Shown: positions 1 to 10,861, counted from the stretch's first letter. The stretch: DNA of 64,000 nucleotides from Aldrovandia affinis (GCA_029706075.1 JAINUG010000169.1:1-64000); one strand, 5' to 3'. The notes: a model not told the origin generated them from the letters alone. Made by a program: numbers and translations.

Positions 1-367
1 TGACTTTGCTGTAGTACTGTAGCCTGTAGGGTGTAAATATTCACTGGCTGTCCTGTAATGTTGTGTGTGGCCTGTAGGGTGTAAAATAGTCACTGGCTTT
101 GCTGTAGTACTGTAGCCTGTAGGGTGTAAATATTCACTGGCTCTCCTGTAATGCTGTGTGTGGGCTTTAGGGTGTAAATAAGTCACTGGCTTTGCTGTAG
201 TACTGTCAGCGCCATTTTCTACTTACTGAGCCACATAGAACCACAGTATTGTGTTCTTTTCATCTTTTCCACAGACTTCATGTCATTCGTGATCGCTATC
301 AGTCCATTTCCTTTTCATTGGCAGATCAGTTGTCAATTCTGGCGCATGCAAGAGACTTAAAACTGTG

Positions 368-440
368 TGCCCCGTGTGAGGATTGAACTCACGACCTTCA
401 GATTATGAGACTGACGCGCTACCTACTGCGCTAACGAGGC
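368..440 (-). tRNA. tRNA-Met (anticodon CAT), intact, array copy 1
   Basis: The reverse strand gives a 73-nt cloverleaf. The acceptor GCCTCGT pairs with ACGGGGC (one G-U), the D stem is GCGC/GCGC, the anticodon loop is CTCATAA with anticodon CAT, and the T stem GTGAG/CTCAC closes a TTCAATC loop. The discriminator base is A. Internal A box (TAGCGCAGTAGG) and B box (GTTCAATCC) promoters are present, and a TTTT run lies a few bases downstream on the - strand as a Pol III terminator. The sequence matches vertebrate elongator tRNA-Met rather than the initiator form. Confidence 0.95.
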
Positions 441-746
441 TGTGGTTGTACAACTGCAGATCTCTAATGAGTGAAAACGGTGTAGGGTGTAAATAGTGAC
501 TGGCTCTCCTATAGGTACTGTGTGTGACCTCTAGGGTTTAAAATAATCACTGAGTCTTACTGTGTGTGGCCTGAAGGGTGTAAAATAGTCACTGGCTTTG
601 CTGTAGTACTGTAGCCTGTAGGGTGTAAATATTCACTGGCTCTCCTGTAATGCTGTGTGTGGGCTTTAGGGTGTAAAGAAGTCACTGGCTTTGCTGTAGT
701 ACTGTCAGCGCCATTTTCTACCTACTGAGCCACATAGAACCACAGT

Positions 747-880
747 ATTGTGATACTGTTTTTTGTTCTTCTCACCTTTTCCACAGAATTCATGTCATGC
801 ATGATCGCTATCAGTCCATTTCCTGTTCATTGGCAGATCAGTTGTCAATTCTGGCATATGCAAGAGACTTAAAACTGTGT
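747..880. repeat. Left copy of the ~134-bp direct repeat flanking the LINE
   Basis: This segment is repeated at 4300-4433 with about four base differences, and it abuts the 5' end of the LINE. It is ordinary array-unit spacer. The two copies resemble each other more than they resemble the spacers of other units; the unit near 5320, for example, differs at many positions. That fits a long target-site duplication. Confidence 0.75.
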
Positions 881-1273
881 TGTTAATTACTGTCCATTGT
901 TGTCAGGTGGCACTCGCCACTTAGTGCCTAGCATCACTCGGCTATATTAGCAGCCATAGTTGTGGATAGCGGCAGCTTTTCGCGGAAGCCTCACCTTCCT
1001 AGCCTCACCGAGCGAAGACTCAGCGGACAAAGACGGAGGAGTCTGCCTGCAGGAAGTCACGAGGGGCCAGCTAGGGAGTGCTCGCCGCATGGTGAGTATC
1101 ATAGTTTTATATCTCCCTGTTCTTCCTCTGCATCTAACACTACATGCTTCCTCCCTATCCCAGTCCATGTCTCCTCTTCTAGATTGCCTAGAAGGAGAGA
1201 TTCCACCCACACCCGTAATCTGTCCAACCTCATCCACCCTCCTAGATCTCCCGGTGTTGACGTGGTGGTAGCA

Positions 1274-1843
1274 GGCGGACTATGGAACTGCCAGTCCGCT
1301 GTCCGGAAGGCCGATTTCATCTCGGCCCAGGCCTCACTACTCTCCCTGCAGTTCCTGGCGCTCACGGAGACCTGGATCACTCCGCAGAACACGGCCACCC
1401 CTGCTGCTCTCTCTGCTGCCTACACCTTCTCCCACACTCCATGACCCTCAGGTAGAGGTGGAGGGACAGGTATACTCATCTCCCCCCTGTGGAGATTTGG
1501 TATTGTTCCTCTTCCTCACTTCTCACCCTCCTCCTTCGAATTTCATGCTGTCACTGTCACTGTTCCATGTAAACTGCACATCATTGTTCTTTATCGCCCT
1601 CCAGGTCCACTGGGGAGTTTCCTAGACGAGATGGATGCCCTACTCAGTGCCTTCCCTGAGGATGGCACTCCCGTCTTACTCCTCGGGGACTTCAACCTGC
1701 CGCTGGAGACCTCTCAGGCCTCTGCATTCCTCCCCCTGCTTCAGTCCTTTGACTTCACCATGGCTGAATTCCCATCCACCCACAAGGCTGGTAACCAACT
1801 GGACCTGGTCTTCACCAGGAACTCGCCTCACCCAACATTACGG
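1274..1843 (+). pseudogene. LINE endonuclease domain, broken
   Basis: This part encodes the nicking endonuclease that would open the target DNA for target-primed reverse transcription. Motifs in order are GLWNCQSAV at the start, FLALTETWIT, the metal/phosphate-site regions YRPPG and LLGDFNLPL, and THKAGNQLDLVF near the end. A TGA at 1442 sits where an Arg codon (CGA) is expected, and the reading frame changes between about 1445 and 1631. The order and spacing fit the AP-endonuclease domain of L2/CR1-type LINEs. Confidence 0.85.
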
Positions 1844-2689
1844 TATCGCCTCTACATGTGTCTGACCATTGCTTTCTGTCTTTCTCCCTCCCCCTCCCCT
1901 ACTGTCCCTGTCCGTCGCAACCTCCGCTCTCTCTCCCCCGCTGCCCTGTCAGCTACTGTCCTATCTTCCCTTCCCCCTACTGATGCCTTCTCTCAGCTAC
2001 CTGCGGAGGTAGCATCATCCACCCTACTTTCCTCTCTCTCCTCCTCCTTTGACTTACTCTGTCCTCTATCCGCTAAACCTGCTCGTCTCAGCCCCCCGCC
2101 CCCTGGCTAACCGATTCCATTCGGGCTAACTGACTTAAGCTGCGTGCGGCAGAAAAGGAAATGGAGAAAATCCAAATCCCCTGTAGCTCTGTCTGATTTC
2201 CACACACTCCTGGCTTCCTTCTCCAGCTAACCTCTCCTCTGCTAAGTCTGCATTTTTCCTTTCTAAGATTCAATCTTCTGTTTCCAACCCACGTAAACTC
2301 TATGCTACGTTCTCCTCTCTCCTCACCCCTCCTCCCTCCCCCACCCCCTCCTCTCTAACCACCGATGACTTCTCATCCTTCTTTCACGAGAAGGTTGATG
2401 TCATTCGCAACTCCTTTCCCCCACCTCTCCCTCTCTCATCCCGCTACCTCTACCTCCCAACCCCTGTCCTCCTTCTCACCCCTCCCTGACTCGGACATCC
2501 TTCAACTTGTTCTCTCCCACCGTCCACCACCTGCCCTCTTGATCCCATCCCTTCCCCCTCTTCCAGTCCATTGCTATGGACATTCTCCCCCTTTGTCTCC
2601 AATGTCATTAACTCCTCTCTTTCCTCTGGCTCTGTCCCCTCCTCCCTCAAATGCGCTCAGGTTGTCCCCTCCTCAAAAAACCCTCTCTA

Positions 2690-4024
2690 AATCCTGCTGT
2701 CATCTCTAACTACCGACCTGTCTCTCTCCTCTCATTCCTTTCCAAAACGTTAGAGCGGGCTGTCTATAATCAACTGTCTGCTCATCTCTTACAGAACGAC
2801 CTGCTTGATCCCAACCAATCTGGGTTCAGAGCAGGCCACTCCACAGAGACTGCTCTCCTTGCGGTCACTGAGGCTCTTCACGTTGCTAAGTCCCGATCCC
2901 TTAGCTCCGTCCTCCTCCTCCTCGACCTGTCGGCGGCATTCGACACCGTGGACCACCGGATCCTGCTCTCATCTCTCGCCGAGATGGGAATCTCTGGATC
3001 TGTGTTGACATGGTTTGAGTCTTACCTGGCTGACCGGTCCTACCAGGTGGCCTGGAGAGGATCCCTCTCCTCTCCCCCTCTCTACCGGAGTCCCGCAGGG
3101 CTCGGTGCTAGGTCCCATCCTATTTTCTCTGTACACCAAGTCACTTGGCTCTGTTATTTCTGCTCATGGTTTTTCCTATCACTGTTATGCTGATGACACT
3201 CAACTCTTTCTCTCCTTCCCTCCATCTGATACCCAGGTCCCGGCACGGATCTGTGCATGCCTGGCTGACATCTCCGCATGGATGTCCACCCACCACCTGA
3301 AGCTGAACCTGGGGAAGACAGAGCTGCTCTTCCTCCCAGCGAAGGGCTCCCAGATGATTGATGCGTCAATCACCGTGGAAGGCTCCATAGTGTCTCCGTC
3401 CCAGTCTGCCAGGAGTCTTGGGGTAACCCTGGACAACCAGCTGTGCTTCTCGTGCCATATTGCAGCGATCACTCGGACCTGCCGTTTCTCCCTCCACAAT
3501 ATCCGGAGGATCCGACCGTTCCTCACCCAAGAGGCCACTCAACTCCTGGTCCAGGCCCTGGTGATCTCACGTCTTGACTACTGCAATTCCTTGCTGGCTG
3601 GCCTCCGGCCTGTGCCATCAAGCCACTGCAACTAGTCCAGAACGCTGCTGCTCGCCTGGTGTTCAAGCCAGCCGAAGTTCACCCACGTCACCCCTCTACT
3701 CTCCTCTCTGCACTGGCTCCCCATCGCAGCACGCATCAGATTCAAGTCACTGGTGCTTGCTTTTCAAGCGGCCAGAGGTACTGCTCCCCATACCTCCAGT
3801 CACTCATCACTCCCTACACCCCGCCCAGACCCCTCCACTCTGCCTCCGCTGGCAAACTGACTGCCCCATCCCTCTGGGCGCCTGGCAGCCGCTCTCGCGG
3901 TCTCGCCTCTTCTCTGTCCTGGTCCCTCGTTGGTGGAACGACCTCCCGTCGGTCAGGACTGCGGAATCACTTCCAATCTTCATAAGAGACTCAAAACCCA
4001 CCTCTTCAGACTCCACTACCACTG
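2690..4024 (+). pseudogene. LINE reverse transcriptase domain, broken
   Basis: RT motifs run in order: SNYRPVSLLSF, NQSGFRAGHSTETALL, LDLSAAFDTVDHRILL, WFESYLADRSYQV, GVPQGSVLGPILFSLYT, CYADDTQLFLSF with the catalytic YADD, and LKLNLGKTELLFL. The C-terminal region continues through RSLGVTLD, LDYCNSLLAGL, HWLPI, PRWWNDLP and KTHLFRLHYH. At least two frameshifts break it: one near 3085, where the second copy in the window (29494-30733) keeps the frame, and one near 3605. Clear relic of an L2-clade enzyme. Confidence 0.9.
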
Positions 4025-4299
4025 AACACTGTCCATCTAGTCAATCTGTCATCACCCCTGTTTACTTGTTCTACACTGTAACAAAAAAAAACAAAAAAAA
4101 CAACAAAAAAACACTAACCTTTTCTTTCCCAGTGTTACAGGTATGATATGCAGACGCCTGCAAAGATGTCTATTGCCATTTTACTGCACTGATCTTGTGC
4201 GCTAACTATGATTGTTCTTACCTTGTATTAATGCACAACTTGTACGTCGCTCTGGATAAGAGCGTCTGCTAAATGCTTAAAATGTAAAATGTAAAATGT

Positions 4300-4433
4300 A
4301 TTGTGATACTGTTTTTTGTTCTTCTCACCTTTTCCACAGAATTCATGCCATGCATGATCGCGATCAGTCCATTTCCTTTTCATTGGCAGATCACTTGTCA
4401 ATTCTGGCATATGCAAGAGACTTAAAACTGTGT
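4300..4433. repeat. Right copy of the ~134-bp direct repeat flanking the LINE
   Basis: It starts exactly where the LINE 3' tail ends and runs into tRNA-Met copy 2. It matches 747-880 at about 130 of 134 positions. Together with the left copy it restores the ~511-bp array period when the LINE and one repeat are removed. Confidence 0.75.
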
Positions 4434-4505
4434 GTCCTGTGTGAGGATTGAACTCACGACCTTCAGATTATGAGACTGACGCACTACCTACTGCGCTAAC
4501 GAGGC
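4433..4505 (-). tRNA. tRNA-Met (CAT), degenerate array copy 2
   Basis: The anticodon arm (CAT) and T arm are intact. The 3' acceptor strand has two changes that break pairs 2-71 and 5-68, and the D stem has one G-U. Probably non-functional or weakly functional. It lies at the right border of the LINE insertion, and one acceptor base is shared with the direct repeat. Confidence 0.8.
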
Positions 4506-4938
4506 TGTGGTTGTACAACTGTAGATTTCTAATGAGTGAAAACCGTGTAGGGTGTAAATAGTTACTGGCTCTCCTATAGGTACTGTATGTGGCCTCTAGG
4601 GTGTAAAAAAATCACTGAGTCTTCTGTAATGCTGTTTGTGGCCTCTAGGGTGTAAAATAGTCACTGGCTTTGCTGTAGCACTGTAGCCTGTAGGGTGGAA
4701 ATATTCACTGGCTCTCCTGTAATGCTGTGTGTGGCCTGTAGGGTGTAAATAAGTCACTGGCTTTGCTGTAGTACTGTGAGCGCCATTTTCTACTTACTGA
4801 GCCACATAGAACCACAGTATTGTGTTCTTTTCATCTTTTCCACAGACTTTATGTCATTCGTGATCGCTATCAGTCCATTTCCTTTTCATTGGCAGATTAG
4901 TTGTCAATTCTGGCGCATGCAAGAGACTTAAAACTGTG

Positions 4939-5011
4939 TGCCCGGTTTGAGGATTGAACTCACGACATTCAGATTATGAGACTGACGCGCTAGCTACTGC
5001 ACTTACGAGGC
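4939..5011 (-). tRNA. tRNA-Met (CAT), degenerate array copy 3
   Basis: The anticodon CAT is kept. Base 8 is A instead of T, the D loop has lost the second G of the GG pair, one acceptor pair and one T-stem pair are broken, and the spacer around it is array-type. Likely a pseudogene. It shares the altered D arm (AGTAGCTA) with copy 4, so the two probably descend from one duplicated unit. Confidence 0.8.
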
Positions 5012-5450
5012 TGTGGTTGTACAACTGCAAATCTCTAATGAGTGAAAACGGTGTAGGGTGTAAATAGTTACTGGCTCTCCTATAGGTACTGTATGTGACC
5101 TCTAGGGTGTAAAATAATAACTGAGTCTTGCTGTGTGTGGCCTGTAGGATGTAAAATAGTCACTGGCTTTGCTGTAGTACTGTAGCCTGTAGGGTGTAAA
5201 TATTCACTGGCTCTCCTGTAATGCTGTGTGTGGGCTTTAGGGTGTAAAAAAGTCACTGGCTTTGCTGTAGTACTGTCAGCGCCATTTTCTACCTACTGAG
5301 CCACATAGAACCATAGTATTGAGATATTGTTTTGTGTTCTTTTCATCTTTTCTACAGACTTCAAGTTATACATGATCGCTATCAGTGCATTCCCTTTTCA
5401 TTGGCAGATCAGTTGTCAATTCTGGCGCATGCAAGAGACTTAAAACTGTG

Positions 5451-5523
5451 TGCCCTGTGTGAGGATTGAACTCACGACCTTCAGATTATGAGACTGACGC
5501 GCTAGCTACTGCACTAACGAGGC
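5451..5523 (-). tRNA. tRNA-Met (CAT), slightly degenerate array copy 4
   Basis: Anticodon loop and T arm are intact, with one broken acceptor pair (5-68) and the altered D loop shared with copy 3. It may still fold, but the missing D-loop G makes normal function doubtful. Confidence 0.8.
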
Positions 5524-5955
5524 TGTATTATACAACTGCAGATTTCTAATGAGTGAAAACGGTGTAGGGTGTAAATAGTTACTGGCTCTCCTATAGGTAC
5601 TGTATGTGGCCTCTAGGGTGTAAAATAATCACTGAGTCTTCTATGATGTTGTGTGTGGCCTGTAGGGTGTAAAATAGTCACTGGCTTTGCTGTAGTACTG
5701 TAGACTGTAGGGTGTAAATATTCTCTGGCTCTCCTGTAATGCTGTGTGTGGGCTTTAGGGTGTAAAATAGTCACTGGCTTTGCTGTAGTACTGGCAGCGT
5801 CTGAGCGACATAGAACCACAGTACTGTGATGTTGTTTGGTGTTCTTCATGTCTTTTCCACAGAATTCATGTCATGCTTCATAGCTATCAGTAGAATTTTT
5901 CTTCGTTGACAGATCAGTTGTTAATTCTGGAGAGTGCAAGATACTAAAAACCCTT

Positions 5956-6028
5956 TGCCCCGTGTGAGGATCGAACTCACGACCTTCAGATTATGAGACT
6001 GACGCGCTACCTACTGCGCTAACGAGGC
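5956..6028 (-). tRNA. tRNA-Met (CAT), intact, array copy 5
   Basis: A complete 73-nt cloverleaf with all stems paired and a consensus T loop (TTCGATC). The downstream - strand has a TTTTT run within ten bases of the 3' end, a good Pol III terminator. This is the last unit of the array; unrelated AT-rich DNA begins just beyond it at about 6030. Confidence 0.95.
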
Positions 6029-8226
6029 AGATGAGTGCTACTAATTATGTCACTCATTTTGTGGGCATGAGCCAAAATGGAAATATGAAAATGCCATAAA
6101 AATTTTTGAACATTACGTTTTAGTTGTAGCCTATTCACCTGTCAGAATTAGGCCTTTTAAAAAATGAAAAATAGGTGTTCCCTCAAATGTAGTTATAGCA
6201 TATGTGTGAACCTGTATCTGCGGTTAGAATTTCACAGATGAAGATGTCACTAATTATTCACGATTTTGTTGCATTAGCCACATGCGTTAAACAGTTAGTT
6301 AAGGAAGTAAGGTGGCTAACCTGCTACCTAATAAGGTGTATGTTAGAATGTCAATCTACGAAATTCGTTCAGGACTATCCAAACAAATAGCCTATGGGTT
6401 TACAAGGCTTTATACAACTCCGAAACAAGAATTGATTGAATTTATTTTAATGGTACATCCTGTACTAAAATATTATTATCCACTATAAATTATTATATTA
6501 ATGTACAAATTAAATGTATGGATGAGGTTAAGATAAATTATTGGAAATTAAAAATCAGATGTCTGGAAAATGAACGACTATTGACTGAATTTAAAGAAGA
6601 AATAAAAACAATTAAATCCATTAGAGTTCTGACTAAAACGAACATTGAGTTGTGGAGAATTGTAACGGGAAGATTAAAGGATTTTTAAACACTTACATGC
6701 TAAAAAATTAATCAGAAAACAAATTTAACTGTTTGTATAAACTGTTGAGGAGTTACATGGATTTAAGTAGGCTACTAAACTAAATAAATCAGAAATCAAG
6801 GTTATAGAAAGGTATAAACTTAAAGATTATGGATATTCTGAATAAAGAACATATCCGTGGCCTATATCTACATCTAGTCTCTAGCACCGATTTTACTTCT
6901 GCACCTTCTGCACAGAATATAATTGCTCAGTAGAACGAACGACGGGGGAAGAATGTATGAGAACAATTAAGAACGAATTCTGTGTTGTAATAAATGGAGA
7001 AAATACAAAATGTGAGGTGAAAATGTTCTATGTGAGGTGAACCAACTTAACACGGGTTTATAATGACTAACACATGGGTTTAATATATTTATGAAGGTAT
7101 TTCTCTGCTTTTCAAAAAAGGTATATGATATTAATATATTTATGAAGGTGTTATTTCTCTGACTTTTCAAAATAACTGGTGACTTTTATATTATGATATT
7201 AATCATTATAGTCCAAGTACATTTAAAATTTGATGAATGTGGATTATTCATGATTGTGACCTGAGAGAAATTGTATACAATGTGAATAACTGTGATGGCT
7301 TTTATCTGGGTATTGATGCCCAAAGACATTTATAACATTATAGTCAATCAATTTATGGGGGAATATTATTATTATTTGACAAAGTCTATTAGTTTGGAGT
7401 AAGCCAGAAAGTACATTGTAAATGAAAATTTGAGTGTTTTTAAATGTTTGAAGACTTAGAACACCCTTTAATTGATTGTGACAGAACAAAAGAGATTTAG
7501 GAACACATTTTAAAAATCGGTGTCAATGTATTAATAACTCCAGAGACAATATTATGTTTTAGCTAACTGTTTCCACTGGTTCATTATTTGACTGTCTAGT
7601 TCGAAATAACCATGTTTCCAGTGACTGTAGTTCGAAATATAGCTACTGATCGAGGTGAAACGCAAAAGGACTATAAACGTCAAACATGGGGAGAATAACT
7701 GTTGGTCAACTTTGGACTTTGAAGAAAAAAAAAAGAAAGCAAAGGCGGAAAAGGACTCGGGAAAAGTTCTGCGCGATAACATCCATGGTATTACGAGGGT
7801 TCGGGTTACAGTGCAATCTCCGGAGGGATATATATATATATTTATATTCATTCTAATCATAGAAAAAAGATTTTAGCTGCTTATGGCACAATATTTCATA
7901 AAATATAATCTGCGAATTAAATTAGAGGTCAGCGTTATTGAGACAGAACTCAAGCAACGCTTTAACCGACAGTTTTAGCTGTTGTGTTCACTGCAGTTAC
8001 GTCACAACCACTATGAGGCAGTCTTTACACACTGATACTGTAGCCTACGTCCACTATCAGCTGTCAAAATACAGAACTTGTTTTTATGCCACAGTTTACC
8101 AGTATTGGGTCGAATTTGTCCAGTGGAGGCCCACTGATGTCTAGAAACAGCACAAATGAAAGGCGTTGTTCTCTCAATCGATTGCGGGACGGGATTTCTG
8201 TCCGTCTCGTTGAGGACCCTAACATT
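6029..8226. other. AT-rich region without a recognised gene
   Basis: No ORF here resembles a known protein and no RNA gene is visible. A short imperfect tandem duplication of about 53 bp (7079-7128 and 7131-7182, sharing aatatatttatgaaggt and tttctctg) is the only clear structure. The ORFs that can be read are short and in AT-rich simple sequence. Confidence 0.6.
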
Positions 8227-8275
8227 GCATTACAGGCATTTGGCAGACGCTCTTATCCAGAGCGACGTACAACAA
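8227..8275 (-). mobile_element. L2/V-SINE 3' tail fragment
   Basis: On the - strand it reads gtcgctctggataagagcg followed by tctgccaaatgcctgtaatg, the conserved 3' hairpin tail shared by L2 LINEs and V-SINEs. Only about 50 bp remain, so the parent (LINE or SINE) cannot be told; the tgtaatg end favours a V-SINE-type tail. Confidence 0.7.
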
Positions 8276-8464
8276 AGTGACACTCCGCGGAAGTGGACAC
8301 GTAACACCCTACGTTGTTATTACTTCTAATTATAAATTACTGTTTAGTCATTTTAACTCATTAAAGAAGCATATCACAAACCTTTTTGCAGAAAAGGTTG
8401 ACAGATGCTGAAACAAAGCATCACCTTTGCTCTCGTGAATACCAGGACCAAGGAAGAAAAAAGA

Positions 8465-8655
8465 AAAAACAAACACACTAACCTTTTCTTTCCCAGTGTT
8501 ACAGGTATGATACGCAGACGCCTGCAATGATGTCTATTGCTGTATTACTGCACTGATCTTGTGCGCTAACTATGATTGTTCTTACCTTGTATTAATGCAC
8601 ATCTTGTAAGTCGCTCTGGATAAGAGCATCTGCTAAATGCTTAAAATGTAAATGT
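8465..8655 (+). mobile_element. L2 LINE 3' UTR fragment, 5'-truncated
   Basis: This matches the last ~190 bp of the LINE at 4095-4299, including cactaaccttttctttccc, the GGATA-loop hairpin near 8605-8622 and an AAAATGTAAATGT tail. It is a typical 5'-truncated insertion with no coding part left. Confidence 0.85.
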
Positions 8656-9884
8656 AAAAATGGAAGGAGTTGTACTATGACAGAGACTTCGGCCTGGACT
8701 CAATCACCATTCATCTCACAGCGCAATTTGAAACTGATGCATTAAGTCTCTAATTCAGGAAGCCAACAGAAGCTGTGTTGCTTAATTTCATTGGTCACTT
8801 CACGGCTCCCACAGAGAAAGTGTTCCTTTGGAGGCTCAAAGCACACGACTGGTAGGCACCTTGAGGCACCTTCAACTGAGAAGACTGAGTGCCTTAACTA
8901 GTCCTGTCTCTGAATGCTTGTGCTTTCAGCATTTCTCTGACTTTTATTTTTCTAAAGCCATCCTTGACGCCTTTTTAAGTGCACATCCATCTGATCTCAT
9001 TTTCACAGGTCCTCCACCACGCATTGGACCCTTAGCAGTCTGCCCTGGCTCTCTCTGATTTTCAGCCATCGGAGAGGCAAATATACTGAACACGCACACA
9101 CTGACACACATGCGTATGCGCTCACATGTGCACACAACCACATGCATGTAGACAAGTATGAGCATACAAGCACACACACAAAACACTCACATCACAGGGT
9201 AATGCGGAAGTAGGAAAGTCGTTTTGGTACTAGTTATTTTGGTACTAGTTTGCCTGGCCTAAATGTAAGGGGCTCCACGATCACTGCTAATCCAGCACCC
9301 GATTGCGCAGTGAGAAGGTAGTGGGATTGATTTTATTATTGGGAAACGAGAGGGAACGCCATTATGTCAAGCCACAATTTATTAATCCCGACTAGTGAGA
9401 TTAATTATACAGACACCAGCATATGAATAGCCACTTTACCCTGACAACAGGGTTCAGTAATTACATCCCAGGAGATGGCGATTAGCTGGATGAGAAATTA
9501 GATTGGCGAGAGCGCGGTTAAAAAGGGAAAACGGCCTGGCACGGTGATAAAACTATTAGCGATCACGTGTTGTTTTTTGAATGAACTGGGTTTGGGGTTT
9601 TGATGTATAACTTAATTTTAGGGTACCACAGGTATTAGCAAACCTATACTTGTGCGTTATAATTCTACTGTTTGAACTGGTTGATTTAAGGCTTGTATCT
9701 TACTGTTGCATGCTGTTAGCCACACCTGGTTCTTTATTTATTTTATAAATGTGCACTGTCCTCTGCGCTGTACTTGTACCTTTTAGCACTTTTTAACTCA
9801 AAGGAGGTCAAATTTTAACTCAAATTTACCAAATCATTTTTTAACCATTTTGTCTCATTAGAAATACGCACTTGCGTAACCACA
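8656..9884. other. Non-coding region with CA-rich tract and a conserved-looking block
   Basis: Positions 9090-9185 hold an imperfect CA/CG/TG-rich simple repeat. Positions 9200-9570 are unique, moderately GC-balanced sequence with several TAATTA-like and homeodomain-type words. This could be a conserved enhancer, but that needs comparison with other fish. I see no gene. Confidence 0.4.
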
Positions 9885-9957
9885 GCCTCGTTAGCGCAGT
9901 AGGTAGCGCGTCAGTCTCATAATCTGAAGGTCGTGAGTTCGATCCTCACACGGGGCA
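9885..9957 (+). tRNA. tRNA-Met (CAT), intact, inverted cassette
   Basis: A 73-nt cloverleaf with all stems paired, anticodon CAT, A box TAGCGCAGTAGG and B box GTTCGATCC, identical in sequence to copy 5. A TTTTTT run at about 9963-9969 is a Pol III terminator. It lies on the + strand, opposite to the array, and is followed by the same spacer, SINE head and minisatellite. Confidence 0.95.
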
Positions 9958-10142
9958 AGTGTCTTTTTTAGTTTCTTGCATGCGCCAGAATTGACAGCTG
10001 ACCTGCCAATGAATAAGAAATGTACTGATAGCGATGAAGCATGACGTGAATTCTGTGGAAAAGAGGAGAAAAACACCAAACAATATCACAATACTGTGGT
10101 TCTGTGTGGCTCAGTAGGTAGAGCATGGTGCTGCTTAGATTG
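9958..10142 (+). repeat. Array-type spacer and SINE head of the inverted cassette
   Basis: This is the reverse complement of the spacer found between SINE head and tRNA in the 1-6028 array (for example the words ccagaattgaca, gaattctgtggaaaag and cacaatactgtggttctgtgtgg). It ends in the tRNA-like SINE head gtggctcagtaggtagagca, interrupted by the Tc1-like element that starts at 10143. Confidence 0.85.
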
Positions 10143-10750
10143 ACACTACCAGTCAAAAGTTTAGAACACATTTTCCAGTTTTTACTGAAATAAAGTCCAG
10201 TGAATAACCTGAAATGGTACAAAGGTAAATGGTAAACTGCCAGAGGTAAAAAAAAATAATAATGTTAATTGTTTGGCAGTGTGTAGTTTCCTACACCATT
10301 AAAAGGCACTTGGAAACTGGAGGAAACTGACAGGAAGAGGTCTGGCAGACCCAAAGCCACAACAAAATCAGAAGACAAGTTTCTGAGAGTCAACAGCTTG
10401 CGTGATAGGCAGCTCACAAGACAACAGCTTCAAGCACAGCACTGGTCGAACTAAGGAAGTCTCAGTTTCAACTGTGAAGAGAAGACTTCGAGCTGCAGGT
10501 TTGACAGGTTGAGTGGCAGTAAGAAAGCCATTGCTAAGATGGCAAAATATAAAAAAGAGGCTTGCCTGGGCCATGACGCACCGCCAGTGGACTACTGAAG
10601 ACTGAAAGAAGGTCTTATGGACCGCAGAATCAAAATTTGTACCATTTGTACCAATTTTGTACCATTTCAAGTTATTCACTAGACTTGAACTGCTTAAATT
10701 TCAGTAAAAACTGGAAAATGGGGGTGTTCTAAAACTTGACCGGTAGTGTA
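10143..10750 (+). mobile_element. Tc1-like transposon, internally deleted and decayed
   Basis: About 608 bp bounded by inverted repeats that read acactaccagtcaaaag at the left and, reversed, tacactaccggtcaa at the right, each continuing into a shared ttccagtttttactgaaat. Inside, a + strand frame around 10335-10440 reads RKRSGRPKATTKSED and then LRDRQLT, the helix-turn-helix linker of Tc1 transposases. Stops and frameshifts follow, and the DDE part is mostly missing. It sits between the head and tail of a SINE. Confidence 0.85.
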
Positions 10751-10815
10751 TACTGAAAAATGTATCCGTTCACTACTGTAAGTCGCTTTGTATAAAAGTG
10801 TCTGCAAAATGGCAT
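10751..10815 (+). mobile_element. SINE 3' tail split from its head by the Tc1 insertion
   Basis: It reads tactgaaaaatgta, then cactactgtaagtcgctttg and a degenerate GGATA-type hairpin, the same as the 3' half of the SINE at 30861-31006. The head lies at about 10104-10140. The middle part, expected to contain the B box, is absent. Confidence 0.75.
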
Positions 10816-10861
10816 ATATTATATTATATTACAGCCTGTGCAAGCGGAGCTGTAGCTGAAT

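Larger units (their letters stand above)
881..4299 (+). mobile_element. L2-clade LINE, near full length, decayed
   Basis: A non-LTR retrotransposon of about 3.4 kb. A GC-rich 5' region precedes an apurinic/apyrimidinic-like endonuclease (LTETW, YRPPG, LLGDFN, GNQLDLVFTR), then a C/T-rich linker and a reverse transcriptase with YRPVSLL, AAFDTVDH, GVPQGSVLGP and YADD (3186-3197). The 3' UTR ends in hairpin CGCTCT-GGATA-AGAGCG (4248-4264) followed by AAAATGT repeats. That hairpin and loop are known from L2-type LINEs such as eel UnaL2. The coding frame is broken by a stop at 1442 and several frameshifts, including one near 3085, so this copy cannot make the enzyme. No separate ORF1 product is recognisable upstream. 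Confidence 0.9.
1..6028 (-). repeat. Tandem array of ~508-bp units, each carrying a tRNA-Met gene
   Basis: Five tRNA-Met copies start at 368, 4433, 4939, 5451 and 5956; the last four are spaced 506, 512 and 505 bp apart. Removing the LINE at 881-4299 and one flanking repeat makes the first spacing about 511 bp, so one period runs through the array. Read on the - strand, each unit is tRNA-Met, T-rich terminator, ~125-bp spacer, a ~40-bp tRNA-like SINE head (e.g. 206-246, 703-745, 4768-4812, 5276-5320), then a minisatellite of ~45-50 bp repeats built on the words gtagggtgtaaa and cactggct. Copies differ by point changes and small indels, so the array is not recent. The unit structure is seen directly; amplification by unequal exchange is inference. 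Confidence 0.9.

Noticed and set aside
1-702. Regular repeats that could suggest a CRISPR array
   Set aside because: Repeat units are imperfect and contiguous, without unique spacers; the setting is a eukaryotic minisatellite.
3154-3538. - strand ORFs of 71-112 codons in the LINE
   Set aside because: They are antisense to the reverse transcriptase and repeat in the second LINE copy.
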